Source of the DNA: Chitinispirillaceae bacterium
GTDB taxonomy: Bacteria > Fibrobacterota > Chitinivibrionia > Chitinivibrionales > Chitinispirillaceae
Length of the DNA: 42,092 nucleotides
Assembly: GCA_016930275.1 (NCBI GenBank)
Contig: JAFGHA010000213.1
Coordinates: 1-42,092 of the forward strand
Direction: 5' to 3'
Position numbers and translations under genes: made by a program. The notes below the pieces were generated by a model. That model was not told where the DNA came from, made no database searches, and saw only the letters and a program-made list of their open reading frames with translations. Shown here piece by piece: positions 15,874 to 24,953 of the stretch (position 1 is its first letter; each line of letters starts with the position of its first letter).

Positions 15874-17889
15874 ATGTTGAAGAACATGAAACTCAGCACC
15901 AAATTGATCGGCAGTTTTCTGATCGTTTCGGTGATAACTCTCAGTGTGGGCTTTCTCGGATGGAATGGTGCGCGCATGATGAGCCGTCACATTAGAGAAG
16001 TGGGTGATTTCCGGATGCCTGCAGTGCAGAGTCTGTTGATGGTGAAGTACGGTTTTGAGCAGCTCCGTGCCGCGCAGCGCACTCTGTTCAATCCGGCGTT
16101 AAGCAACGAGGAACGTGAACGGCAGTTTGCCAATGTGGCGGCAGCGCGTGAGTACTATATGAACGCGTGGGAAATGTTCGAAGCGCTTCCACGTGAAAAA
16201 GAGGAGGAACGACTCTGGAATGAGTTCAAAGCCTCGGTTGGTGCATGGAAAGAGGTGAATGACCGCTATTTTGATACGGTACGCAAGCTCATTGAGACAG
16301 ATATTCCCAACCCGACCGACTTCAGGAAGATGCTGGCGACGTTCCGGGGCGATCACTGGAAAGTGCTGGAACAAACCTCGGAGATGCTTCTGCACGGGAA
16401 AACGTTTGAAGGCGGGGAAGATCACGGCGCCTGTAATTTCGGCAAATGGTCAAAGATATTTACTTCACAGAATGGTGTTTTAAGTGGATTGATGGGGAAC
16501 ATCGCTTCGCACCATATCGATTTTCACAAAGGGGTACATGAAATTAAGTCGATGGTACATGCGGGGAATACCCCCGGAGCATCGCGACGGTTTGAACAAC
16601 TCAAGAAGGATGCGGAGGAGACCTTTTACAATTTTGACAAAATGCTTCTTGAATCGGAAAAAGCAGAGAATCTTTACACGATCATGGTTGATCTGGCGAT
16701 GAATGATTGCCGTGAAAAACAGAAAGCGGCCATAGGATTGCTCGATGAAATAATCGAAGACCATATGCATGGCGCTGAATCGGCCAGAAAACAGGCTGGT
16801 GGTGACGCACGATTCACTACGGTTCTGGCGATTATCGGAATGGTGATCGGCACGTTGTTGTCACTTGTTCTGGGGGTGACCCTCAGCACGTATATAAGTC
16901 GTGTGTTGCATAAAATCATCAGCGGTCTCACCGGCGGGACGGATCAGGTCGCCTCAGCTTCACAACAGCTTTCTTCATCGAGCCAGCAGTTGTCCGAAGG
17001 TGCAAGCGAACAGGCGTCGAGTCTCGAGGAGGTCTCGAGCAGTCTCGAAGAGATGTCCTCGATGACAAAACAGAATGCCGATAATGCGAAACAGGCGAAT
17101 ACGATGTCGGGTGAAGCAAACAGTGCTGCGGTAAACAGCAAAGAAGCGATGGAACGGATGGGTGGAGCTATCCAGAAAATCAAACAGTCTTCCGATGAAA
17201 CGGCGAAGATCATTCACACCATCGATGAGATCGCCATGCAGACCAACCTGCTGGCGCTCAATGCGGCGGTTGAGGCGGCACGTGCCGGCGAAGCGGGCCG
17301 CGGATTCGCCGTAGTTGCGGAGGAGGTACGGAATCTTGCACAACGGAGTGCTGAGGCTGCAAAAAATACTGCTTATCTGATTGAAGGATCGCAGAAAAAT
17401 GCGGATGAAGGGGTGAATGCCTCAACGGAAGTGGCAGGTATAATTGATAAAATTATCGAATCCATTCAAAAGGTAACGCAACTTATGGCGGAAGTGAGTG
17501 CCGCCAGTCAGGAACAGTCACAGGGAATCGAACAGGTCAATACCGCTGTGGCTCAGCTGGACAAAGTGACACAGAATAATGCGGCGAACGCAGAAGAATC
17601 GGCTTCGGTAAGTGAAGAACTCTCGGGACAGGCGCAGCAACTCAATATAATGGTCGGGGTGCTGGTGAAATTCGTGGGAAGTACCAATGCGGATAACGGG
17701 AACGGAGCGCCTGTACTTGAGCACACCGTTACCCGTCAGTTGCATGTTTCACACAAATCATCCGGTACCGGTGAGCGTCGTGCGGTGAAGGTGCTGCCAT
17801 CGAAGTCTCCGGGAACATATGGAGGTAAAGAAGTCGATCCCGCAAAGGTTATCCCCTTTGACGATGACGGAGAGTTGTCACAGTTCTGA
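15874..17889 (+). CDS. Methyl-accepting chemotaxis protein with periplasmic CZB-like domain
   Basis: This 671-residue chemoreceptor has membrane segments at about 11-30 and 315-338. The sensor part between them includes a helical region (~35-155) and a zinc-binding CZB-like segment with H161 (GDHWKVL), C187 (ACNFGKW) and H214/H218/H222 ([12 protein letters not shown]), a 3-His/1-Cys pattern. No clear HAMP domain follows the second membrane segment; the protein moves almost directly into the signalling helices. The conserved hairpin tip ([19 protein letters not shown] onward, ~452-487) is intact. The C-terminus is a long tail without the NWETF-type CheR/CheB tether. It is the only receptor in the operon. 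Confidence 0.94.
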   Translation: MLKNMKLSTKLIGSFLIVSVITLSVGFLGWNGARMMSRHIREVGDFRMPAVQSLLMVKYGFEQLRAAQRTLFNPALSNEERERQFANVAAAREYYMNAWEMFEALPREKEEERLWNEFKASVGAWKEVNDRYFDTVRKLIETDIPNPTDFRKMLATFRGDHWKVLEQTSEMLLHGKTFEGGEDHGACNFGKWSKIFTSQNGVLSGLMGNIASHHIDFHKGVHEIKSMVHAGNTPGASRRFEQLKKDAEETFYNFDKMLLESEKAENLYTIMVDLAMNDCREKQKAAIGLLDEIIEDHMHGAESARKQAGGDARFTTVLAIIGMVIGTLLSLVLGVTLSTYISRVLHKIISGLTGGTDQVASASQQLSSSSQQLSEGASEQASSLEEVSSSLEEMSSMTKQNADNAKQANTMSGEANSAAVNSKEAMERMGGAIQKIKQSSDETAKIIHTIDEIAMQTNLLALNAAVEAARAGEAGRGFAVVAEEVRNLAQRSAEAAKNTAYLIEGSQKNADEGVNASTEVAGIIDKIIESIQKVTQLMAEVSAASQEQSQGIEQVNTAVAQLDKVTQNNAANAEESASVSEELSGQAQQLNIMVGVLVKFVGSTNADNGNGAPVLEHTVTRQLHVSHKSSGTGERRAVKVLPSKSPGTYGGKEVDPAKVIPFDDDGELSQF

Positions 17890-17919
17890 TATGGTCGTGA
17901 AGGATCGGACAGGGGTACA

Positions 17920-17946
17920 TTGAAAGGATGCAAGTTGAACTATACT
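17920..17946 (+). promoter_or_regulatory. Possible internal promoter before cheW
   Basis: TTGAAA (17920-17925) and TATACT (17941-17946) are 15 bases apart, shorter than ideal, in the only sizeable gap (92 bases) between mcp and cheW. ATACT-AAAA-AGTAT also forms a small hairpin here. Weak support. Confidence 0.25.
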
Positions 17947-17981
17947 AAAAAGTATCGAATCACTCAGGAAAGGGGCTTTTA

Positions 17982-18497
17982 ATGAGTCAAACATCAGACG
18001 CTGCAGTTGACAAAAAAAGTGATGTCGGTGAACGACTCGCCGGAAAGTATCTCACGTTCAAACTCGCCGACGAGGAGTACGGTCTCGAGATCCTCAAGGT
18101 GCAGGAGATCATCAGAATGCAGACGGTTACCCGGGTGCCGCGTACCCCTGATTACGTGCGCGGTGTTCTCAACCTGCGCGGCAAGGTGATTCCGGTGATC
18201 GATCTGCGTTCGAAATTCGGTATGGATACCCAGGAGGATACCGACAAGACCTGTATTATCGTGGTGCAGGTAAGCGGCGGGGACCACCGGATCGTGATGG
18301 GAGTGATTATCGATGAAGTACGGGAAGTGCTCGATATCGGTGCGGACTGCATAGAAGATACTCCGTCGTTCGGCGCGAGCATCAACACTGAATTCATTAT
18401 CGGTATCGGCAAGGTTGGTGATAATGTCAAGATGCTGCTCGATATCGACAAGGTGCTGACGGCTTCGGAAGTGGCGGCGATTGCAAAGATCAATTAA
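17982..18497 (+). CDS. cheW: Chemotaxis coupling protein CheW
   Basis: The 171-residue cytoplasmic adaptor links receptors to CheA. Family features are clear: KYLTFKLADEEYGLEILKVQEII, RVPRTPDYVRGVLNLRGKVIPVIDLRSKFG, and IDEVREVLDI. The first 18 residues are a polar extension. A strong AGGAAAGGGG precedes the start. Two strong inverted repeats separate it from cheD downstream. Confidence 0.96.
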   Translation: MSQTSDAAVDKKSDVGERLAGKYLTFKLADEEYGLEILKVQEIIRMQTVTRVPRTPDYVRGVLNLRGKVIPVIDLRSKFGMDTQEDTDKTCIIVVQVSGGDHRIVMGVIIDEVREVLDIGADCIEDTPSFGASINTEFIIGIGKVGDNVKMLLDIDKVLTASEVAAIAKIN

Positions 18498-18520
18498 GAA
18501 ACGGATACGTGAATCCGTAA

Positions 18521-18540
18521 AGACGCAGCGCGCTGCGTCT
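18521..18540. repeat. Perfect 20-base palindrome after cheW
   Basis: AGACGCAGCG followed by its exact reverse complement CGCTGCGTCT lies 24 bases after the cheW stop. There is no T-run. It resembles the GTAGAGACGC-type dispersed palindromes of environmental genomes and may be a mobile REP-like unit. Confidence 0.6.
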
Positions 18541-18557
18541 GGACGAATTCTGACGGC

Positions 18558-18620
18558 GGAACCGTTACGGCGACGGGTACTGCACCTACTCGTACTTTCC
18601 GTCCCGTCGCCGCCGGTTCC
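18558..18620. repeat. Long inverted repeat between cheW and cheD
   Basis: A 20-base left arm (18558-18577, GGAACCGttaCGGCGACGGG) pairs with an 18-base right arm (18603-18620, CCCGTCGCCGccGGTTCC), with a small internal bulge and a 25-base loop. No T-run follows. It could act as an mRNA processing or stability element that sets cheD levels below cheW. Confidence 0.65.
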
Positions 18621-18643
18621 GTAAACTGACAACAGTAACTTGT

Positions 18644-19171
18644 ATGCAGAAAGCCATGAACAAAGCGGTAACGTATCATCTGGAACCGGGATTTGTCTAT
18701 GCGAGCGCAAAAGGAGCGGTCATCAGAACGGTGGTGGGAAGCTGCGTGGCGGTGTGCCTCTGGGACAGCGGAAAGCAGGTCGGCGGAATGAACCACTTTG
18801 TTCATCCCGTAACCGGTCGGCATGATCCCCGCACCACAAGTTACGGAAATGTCGCGCTGCATGTATTGGTGAAAATGATGCGTTCGGAGTTTGGCAGCAG
18901 AAAGTCGGATCTGCAGGCGCAGATCTTCGGCGGAGCGAGTCCAATGAACATGGGAATCCGTTCCGTCGGCCCGGAAAACGTCGCGGTGGCGCGAGCGTTT
19001 CTCGGAAATCTCGGTATACGGATTGTGTCGGAGGACGTGGGCGGAAATCTGGGAAGGAAGATACTCTTTGATACCGCGACCGGTCAGGCCGCGGTTCTCA
19101 AAGTGCAGCAGTTGCGTGGTGATGACTGGGTAAAATCGATTGACGTAGACACAAGCGGTAAAAGGAATTGA
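18644..19171 (+). CDS. cheD: Chemoreceptor glutamine deamidase CheD, copy 1
   Basis: The 175-residue CheD deamidates receptor glutamines and can bind CheC-type phosphatases. Catalytic Cys34 (VVGSCVAVCLWD) and His51 (GGMNHFVHP) are present, as are AQIFGGASPM and the GNLGRKILFD end. At the position six residues before the Cys, where the family's catalytic Thr usually lies, there is Arg28 with Thr29 next to it. The start lacks a strong ribosome-binding site; ATG 18656 is an alternative. A second CheD lies at 20090-20566. Confidence 0.92.
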   Translation: MQKAMNKAVTYHLEPGFVYASAKGAVIRTVVGSCVAVCLWDSGKQVGGMNHFVHPVTGRHDPRTTSYGNVALHVLVKMMRSEFGSRKSDLQAQIFGGASPMNMGIRSVGPENVAVARAFLGNLGIRIVSEDVGGNLGRKILFDTATGQAAVLKVQQLRGDDWVKSIDVDTSGKRN

Positions 19172-19192
19172 AACCTTACGGGAACGGCGGCA

Positions 19193-20017
19193 ATGGATTC
19201 AGGAACAGCCTCAATGAACAGGGAGACCTTCAACAGGTTCGTTGCCCTCATCTACGAAAAGAGCGGCATCACCCTCAACGACAACAAGGAAGCGCTGGTA
19301 AGCTCGCGTATCGCCAAACGGATGCGAAAGCTCGGCATCGCGAACCATCGCGACTACCTGCGGTATGTGCTTGACGACACCTCGGGCGAAGAGATCGTCA
19401 ATATGCTCGACGTGATATCCACCAACGTGACCCATTTTTTTAGGGAGTCGCAACATTTCGATTTTGTACAGGAAAAGATGGATCTGTGGCTTCGCAACGG
19501 TGACCGCCGGTTCACGTTCTGGTCGGCGGGATGTTCATCGGGCGAGGAGCCGTATACCATGGCGATGGTGCTGCGGGAGGTGACAAAAGGGAGTAATGTG
19601 GACCTGCGTATACTGGCGACCGATATTTCGACCCGGATTCTCGCACGGTCGAAGGACGGCGTTTACGATGCGAAAAAGGCGGAGTCGATTCCGCGTCCCC
19701 TTCGTGACCGCTACTTCGACAGGGAGGGAAGCGGGGAAGCGGCCGTCTATTCGGTAAAGGAGACGCTGCGGTCGCTGGTCACCTTCAAACGGCTCAATCT
19801 TTCGGTGGTGCCGTTTCCGATGAAGGGACCGATGGATTTCATTTTCTGCAGAAACGTGATGATCTACTTTGACAATAGAGTGCGTGTCAACCTGCTCGGC
19901 GAATTCCACCGCCTGCTCAAGCCGGGAGGGTATCTCTGTGTAGGACACGCGGAGAGTCTTACGGGAATGCTGGGAGGATTCAAGGCGATCCGGCCTTCGG
20001 TGTATGTCAAGACGTAA
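19193..20017 (+). CDS. cheR: Chemotaxis protein methyltransferase CheR
   Basis: The 274-residue enzyme methylates receptor glutamates using S-adenosylmethionine. The N-terminal helical domain (FNRFVALIYEKSGITL ... RMRKLGI) precedes the SAM-binding fold, with FWSAGCSSGEEPYTMAM, ILATDIS, and FIFCRNVMIYFD followed by LKPGGYLCVGHAESL. Domain order and length are normal and no TPR extension is present. Starts at 19193 or 19214 are both possible; the second has AGGA at a better distance. It lies between the two cheD genes. Confidence 0.95.
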   Translation: MDSGTASMNRETFNRFVALIYEKSGITLNDNKEALVSSRIAKRMRKLGIANHRDYLRYVLDDTSGEEIVNMLDVISTNVTHFFRESQHFDFVQEKMDLWLRNGDRRFTFWSAGCSSGEEPYTMAMVLREVTKGSNVDLRILATDISTRILARSKDGVYDAKKAESIPRPLRDRYFDREGSGEAAVYSVKETLRSLVTFKRLNLSVVPFPMKGPMDFIFCRNVMIYFDNRVRVNLLGEFHRLLKPGGYLCVGHAESLTGMLGGFKAIRPSVYVKT

Positions 20018-20089
20018 CCGGAAGGCGAAGGATGTGGTCAAAGAGTGAAAAACGTACTATGACAAACGAATAAACAAAGAGATACTGCA

Positions 20090-20566
20090 ATGCGCTATAC
20101 GGTGGGTGTTTCAGATATGAAAATTTCGGGGCAGGCGGGGGATATCGTGGTTACCCACGCACTTGGCTCCTGCATTGGTATCGCGATTCATGACCCGGTA
20201 GCCCATGTGGGAGGAATCCTGCATTATATGTTGCCGGTTTCCAAAGTAGATCCCGAAAAAGCCAAAAACAACCCGATGATGTTCGGTGATACCGGAGTAC
20301 CGGCGTTGTTTCAGGAGGCATACCGGCTGGGGGCGAAAAAGGAGAACCTCCGGGTGGTCATGGCCGGCGGGGCGCAGGTGTTCGGGTCCGGTGATTTTTT
20401 TGACATCGGCAACCGGAACATCGTTATCGCACGGAAGCTGTTCTGGAAAAACGGAATAATGGTTGCGGCGGAGCATACCGGCGGGCACATCCCACGGACA
20501 ATGTATCTTGAAGTAGGGAGCGGAACGGCCTGGTTTACCAGTCACGGGGAGCGGTTCGCCTTATGA
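20090..20566 (+). CDS. cheD: Chemoreceptor glutamine deamidase CheD, copy 2
   Basis: This 158-residue CheD has the canonical catalytic set Thr22 (VVTHALGSC), Cys28 and His45 (GGILHYMLP), with spacing like the Thermotoga enzyme. It also has VVMAGGAQVFG and GGHIPRTMYLEVGSG. It is clearly divergent from copy 1, so the pair is not a recent duplication. Its stop overlaps the HDOD gene start as ATGA. Copy 2 may be the main deamidase, given its complete triad. Confidence 0.93.
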   Translation: MRYTVGVSDMKISGQAGDIVVTHALGSCIGIAIHDPVAHVGGILHYMLPVSKVDPEKAKNNPMMFGDTGVPALFQEAYRLGAKKENLRVVMAGGAQVFGSGDFFDIGNRNIVIARKLFWKNGIMVAAEHTGGHIPRTMYLEVGSGTAWFTSHGERFAL

Positions 20567-21405
20567 TTACACTTGAACGGATTATGGAATACGCATCAAC
20601 ACTGGCGCCGCTGCCGCAGACCGCCTGCAGGCTCGCCGCGATGGTTGCCGATGATCGCAGTACCATCGACCAGATTGCCGAGGTAATTGAATTCGATCAG
20701 GTGCTCACTGTCGAGGTGTTACGATTTGCAAACTCGGTGGCGAGTGCGTCGCAGCGCAAGATCGATACGGTACGCACTGCGGTAATCCGCATGGGTGCCG
20801 CCCGGATTCTGGAACGGCTCATTGCGGGGCATGTTCAGCAGACAATGCGTCAGCCGATTGTCGGGTACGGTTTTCAGGGTGATGAATTGTGGCGGCATAG
20901 TGTTGCCGCCGCGGTGGTTGCCGAATCGCTGGGAAGCTATACCGGTACACAGATTGCCGGTATCTCCTTTACTGCTTCGTTGCTGCACGACATAGGAAAA
21001 CTGGTGATCGGCAGGTGTATCGGCGACGAGGAGCTGCGGTCGGTGCTTGCAGCGGTCAACAGTGAACGGAAAGAGGCGTTTGAAACGGTCGAAAAACAGT
21101 TGCTCGGGTATTCACACGCGCAGATCGGGGCGCAGATCTGTGCCACCTGGAATCTGCCGGAACGGATCGTGATCGCCATACGCAATCATCACCTTGTTGA
21201 TGAGGCAGATGATCCGGTGACCGATTGCGTACGATTGAGCAATCTGACTGCCAAGCTGATCGGGGAAGGAATCGGACACGAGGGAATGGCCCTGGTCATC
21301 GATACCACCTGCGCGCGACGGTTCGGATTCAGCAAGGAGTCATTTGAGGCGTTTTGTGCAAATGCGAGTTACCGTTTCAACGAGGTTATTGCGACGTACC
21401 GGTAA
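20563..21405 (+). CDS. HDOD-domain protein
   Basis: The 280-residue protein consists of an HDOD domain, an HD-related signalling fold. Recognisable parts are LPQTACRLAAMVADDRSTI, IEFDQVLTVEVLRFANS, AVIRMGAARI, LLHDIGKLVIG, and AIRNHHLVDEA. The HD doublet is present in LHDIGK, but no EAL or GGDEF partner domain is fused. HDOD proteins are signalling modules of diverse and mostly unknown mechanism. Overlap with cheD copy 2 and its place between cheD and cheY indicate a role linked to this pathway. Confidence 0.88.
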   Translation: MITLERIMEYASTLAPLPQTACRLAAMVADDRSTIDQIAEVIEFDQVLTVEVLRFANSVASASQRKIDTVRTAVIRMGAARILERLIAGHVQQTMRQPIVGYGFQGDELWRHSVAAAVVAESLGSYTGTQIAGISFTASLLHDIGKLVIGRCIGDEELRSVLAAVNSERKEAFETVEKQLLGYSHAQIGAQICATWNLPERIVIAIRNHHLVDEADDPVTDCVRLSNLTAKLIGEGIGHEGMALVIDTTCARRFGFSKESFEAFCANASYRFNEVIATYR

Positions 21406-21440
21406 GAACGAAAATAATCTACTCCTCAGGAGAGGGTACT

Positions 21441-21827
21441 ATGGGATATACTGTAATGATAGTTGATGATTCGGACACGATCCGTACGATGCTGGTGCGG
21501 ACACTCGGCATGACGAAATTGCCGTTTGACGACATACTTACCGCATGCAACGGTGTCGAGGCACTGGAGCAGTTGCGTGAGCACTGGATCGATCTGGTAT
21601 TCACCGATCTGCATATGCCGATGATGGGAGGGATTGAGCTGCTGGAGAAAATGCAGCAGGAGCCGTCGCTCAATGAGATCCCTGTGGTGATTGTTTCTAC
21701 GGAGGGCAGCAGTACCCGGATCGACGAGTTGAAAGTGAAGGGAATCAAGGGCTATGTTCGCAAACCGTTCACCCCTGAGGGAATACGGGATGTAATACTC
21801 GACATATTAGGCGGATGGGAGAAGTAA
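21441..21827 (+). CDS. cheY: CheY response regulator
   Basis: The 128-residue receiver starts at ATG 21441 after AGGAGAGGG. It has DDSDTIR, the phosphoacceptor Asp in LVFTDLHMPMMGG, IVSTEGS and Lys in YVRKPFTPEG. No output domain is present, fitting a diffusible CheY that reports CheA activity to a motility motor. No flagellar or type IV pilus genes lie in the window, so the output machine is unknown. CheX follows three bases after the stop, fitting a CheY phosphatase. Confidence 0.92.
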   Translation: MGYTVMIVDDSDTIRTMLVRTLGMTKLPFDDILTACNGVEALEQLREHWIDLVFTDLHMPMMGGIELLEKMQQEPSLNEIPVVIVSTEGSSTRIDELKVKGIKGYVRKPFTPEGIRDVILDILGGWEK

Positions 21828-21829
21828 CC

Positions 21830-23318
<1,489 letters not shown>

Positions 23319-23996
23319 ATGCAGAAAAGGGCAGCGTACCTTCTTTCTCCGATAGCAGCTGTTCTCATGAGAGAATACCAAAATCAAGCCAACTCTAATT
23401 TATTCAACTCCCAGGTGGAATTCCTCGTATATTAGATACTGATTAGGAACATAATTTATAGTGAACAAAGTAGTTACCGTGAGACAACCGCAGACGCGGT
23501 GTTTAAAGGAAGGTTCTTTACATCGATACCGATTGTGTTCCGGACAGGGGAATCCGGAGCATGTTTCTAAGCAGTTCCTGTTCAGAAATGATTAAATTCG
23601 GACACTGGTCCCACCTGACGGGATCAATGACCAATTTGTCTGAAACCAGGTAATTTCCGAACAGACAGCAAATAGATTTTCGACAATAACTACATTCCTT
23701 TTGTGTCAAAGCCGGTATTGCCTCATTTATCAGATTTGAATCAACGCGGCAGCATCCCGTTCGGGCTGATGAAAAATCGGCAGAATGGAGATGCTTTTCA
23801 AAGTGCGGAAAGAAATCAATATTTAAAAGTTTCTGCTCAGGTTCTTTTAATTAATGTTTACGGGGTCGTTCATGGTGAGCCCGTCGAACCATGGATGCTC
23901 ATCCTTCGACCGTGCTCAGGATGAGTGTTTTGAGTTCATCGTCCTAAAGTAGAAATAGTTTTATTCACGACAAATCATTTCCAGAAGGAGAATGTA
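23319..23996. other. Gene-poor region after the che operon
   Basis: No convincing gene fills this 678-base stretch. A minus-strand frame at 23518-23709 could encode a 63-residue Cys-rich peptide (CSYCRKSICC near the N-terminus) from a TTG start, but the ribosome-binding site is poor. The dispersed repeat at 23871-23925 lies near the right end, and AGAAGGAG for the next gene follows at about 23982. Confidence 0.45.
23871..23925. repeat. Dispersed double-hairpin repeat
   Basis: CATGGT (23871-23876) pairs with ACCATG (23888-23893), and CTCATCCT (23898-23905) pairs with AGGATGAG (23918-23925). The pattern with TTCGACnnGCTCAGG is a widespread repeat in environmental bacterial genomes. It is not a terminator. 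Confidence 0.7.
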
Positions 23997-24953
23997 GTGG
24001 GGATAAAGAAACTTCTGGCTGTGGGTGGAATCGCCGGGGTGGTTCTGCTGGCCGGTACCTGCCGCCTTGTTGATCAGGAAGAGCCGACGGATGATACGAC
24101 GGTAGTGACCGATACGTTGAAGGAGTCCTTCGGTGCCGTTACCATCACTCTCGATGACGTTACTTCACTGAGTTCTTTACTGGGAAGGATAAATGACGGA
24201 CCGACTCCTTCGAATCTTGTGTGGGAAGAAGCTGATGCCGTCGGCGGCTGCAAACTTTACAAGAGAAGAATTCCGGTTTGTATGGACGGTTGCGGGAGCA
24301 CAAGCGCTTGTGTGGAAGACGACAGCTGTCAGCCGTATCCCAAGGGAATAAATGTCGGAACCATGACGGTGACCGGCTTGAAGACGGTCGATGGCGCCAC
24401 CAGTTTCACCGTTGATCCCCTCTCCAATAATTATCAGCTGATCGGCATTACACTACAGTATCCGCCTGCGGATGAAGGTGATCTTATTACCATTTCGGCT
24501 GCAGGCAGTGGAACCGTTCCACCGTTTAGCATGTCGGCCAGAGGGATCAAACCGCTCAAACTCCTGAACGAATCGATACCATGCGGTGACGGGCAGGATA
24601 TCAATCTCAAGTGGGAACCGCCGGCGGATCCGTCCCAATCCGTTATACATTATTTTGTCGATCTCTCCCACCACGGCGGTATCAAAGGAAAAATAGAGGG
24701 AACCTGTCCTGATAACGGCTCGTTCACCATTCCGGCCACGCTGCTCGACCGGTTGAAATCATACGGTGTTTTCGGCTACCCTAAAATTGAAGTGACCCGC
24801 ATGGCAACAGGGATCAATGCCACGGTCAAAGTGAAACTGATAATCGAATCAAAGGTAACCATGCTGCTGGATATTCCTGGAATTTATTCATGTATGGAAG
24901 CCAGCGAATGTCCCGATGGACTGACCTGCGGAGAGGGCTTTTTATGCAGATGA
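23997..24953 (+). CDS. Cys-rich lipoprotein
   Basis: This 318-residue product starts at GTG 23997, supported by AGAAGGAG and a clear lipobox (LLAGTC, Cys22). A Cys cluster lies at about 99-119 (CMDGCGSTSACVEDDSC), and the C-terminus ends CMEASECPDGLTCGEGFLC, a six-Cys-like knot found in surface proteins of myxobacteria and relatives. Middle regions read as beta-sandwich (GTMTVTGLKTVDG). No enzymatic motif is seen. Its end overlaps the dikinase-like gene by ten bases, so the two products are probably made together and may act together at the outer surface. Confidence 0.78.
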   Translation: MGIKKLLAVGGIAGVVLLAGTCRLVDQEEPTDDTTVVTDTLKESFGAVTITLDDVTSLSSLLGRINDGPTPSNLVWEEADAVGGCKLYKRRIPVCMDGCGSTSACVEDDSCQPYPKGINVGTMTVTGLKTVDGATSFTVDPLSNNYQLIGITLQYPPADEGDLITISAAGSGTVPPFSMSARGIKPLKLLNESIPCGDGQDINLKWEPPADPSQSVIHYFVDLSHHGGIKGKIEGTCPDNGSFTIPATLLDRLKSYGVFGYPKIEVTRMATGINATVKVKLIIESKVTMLLDIPGIYSCMEASECPDGLTCGEGFLCR

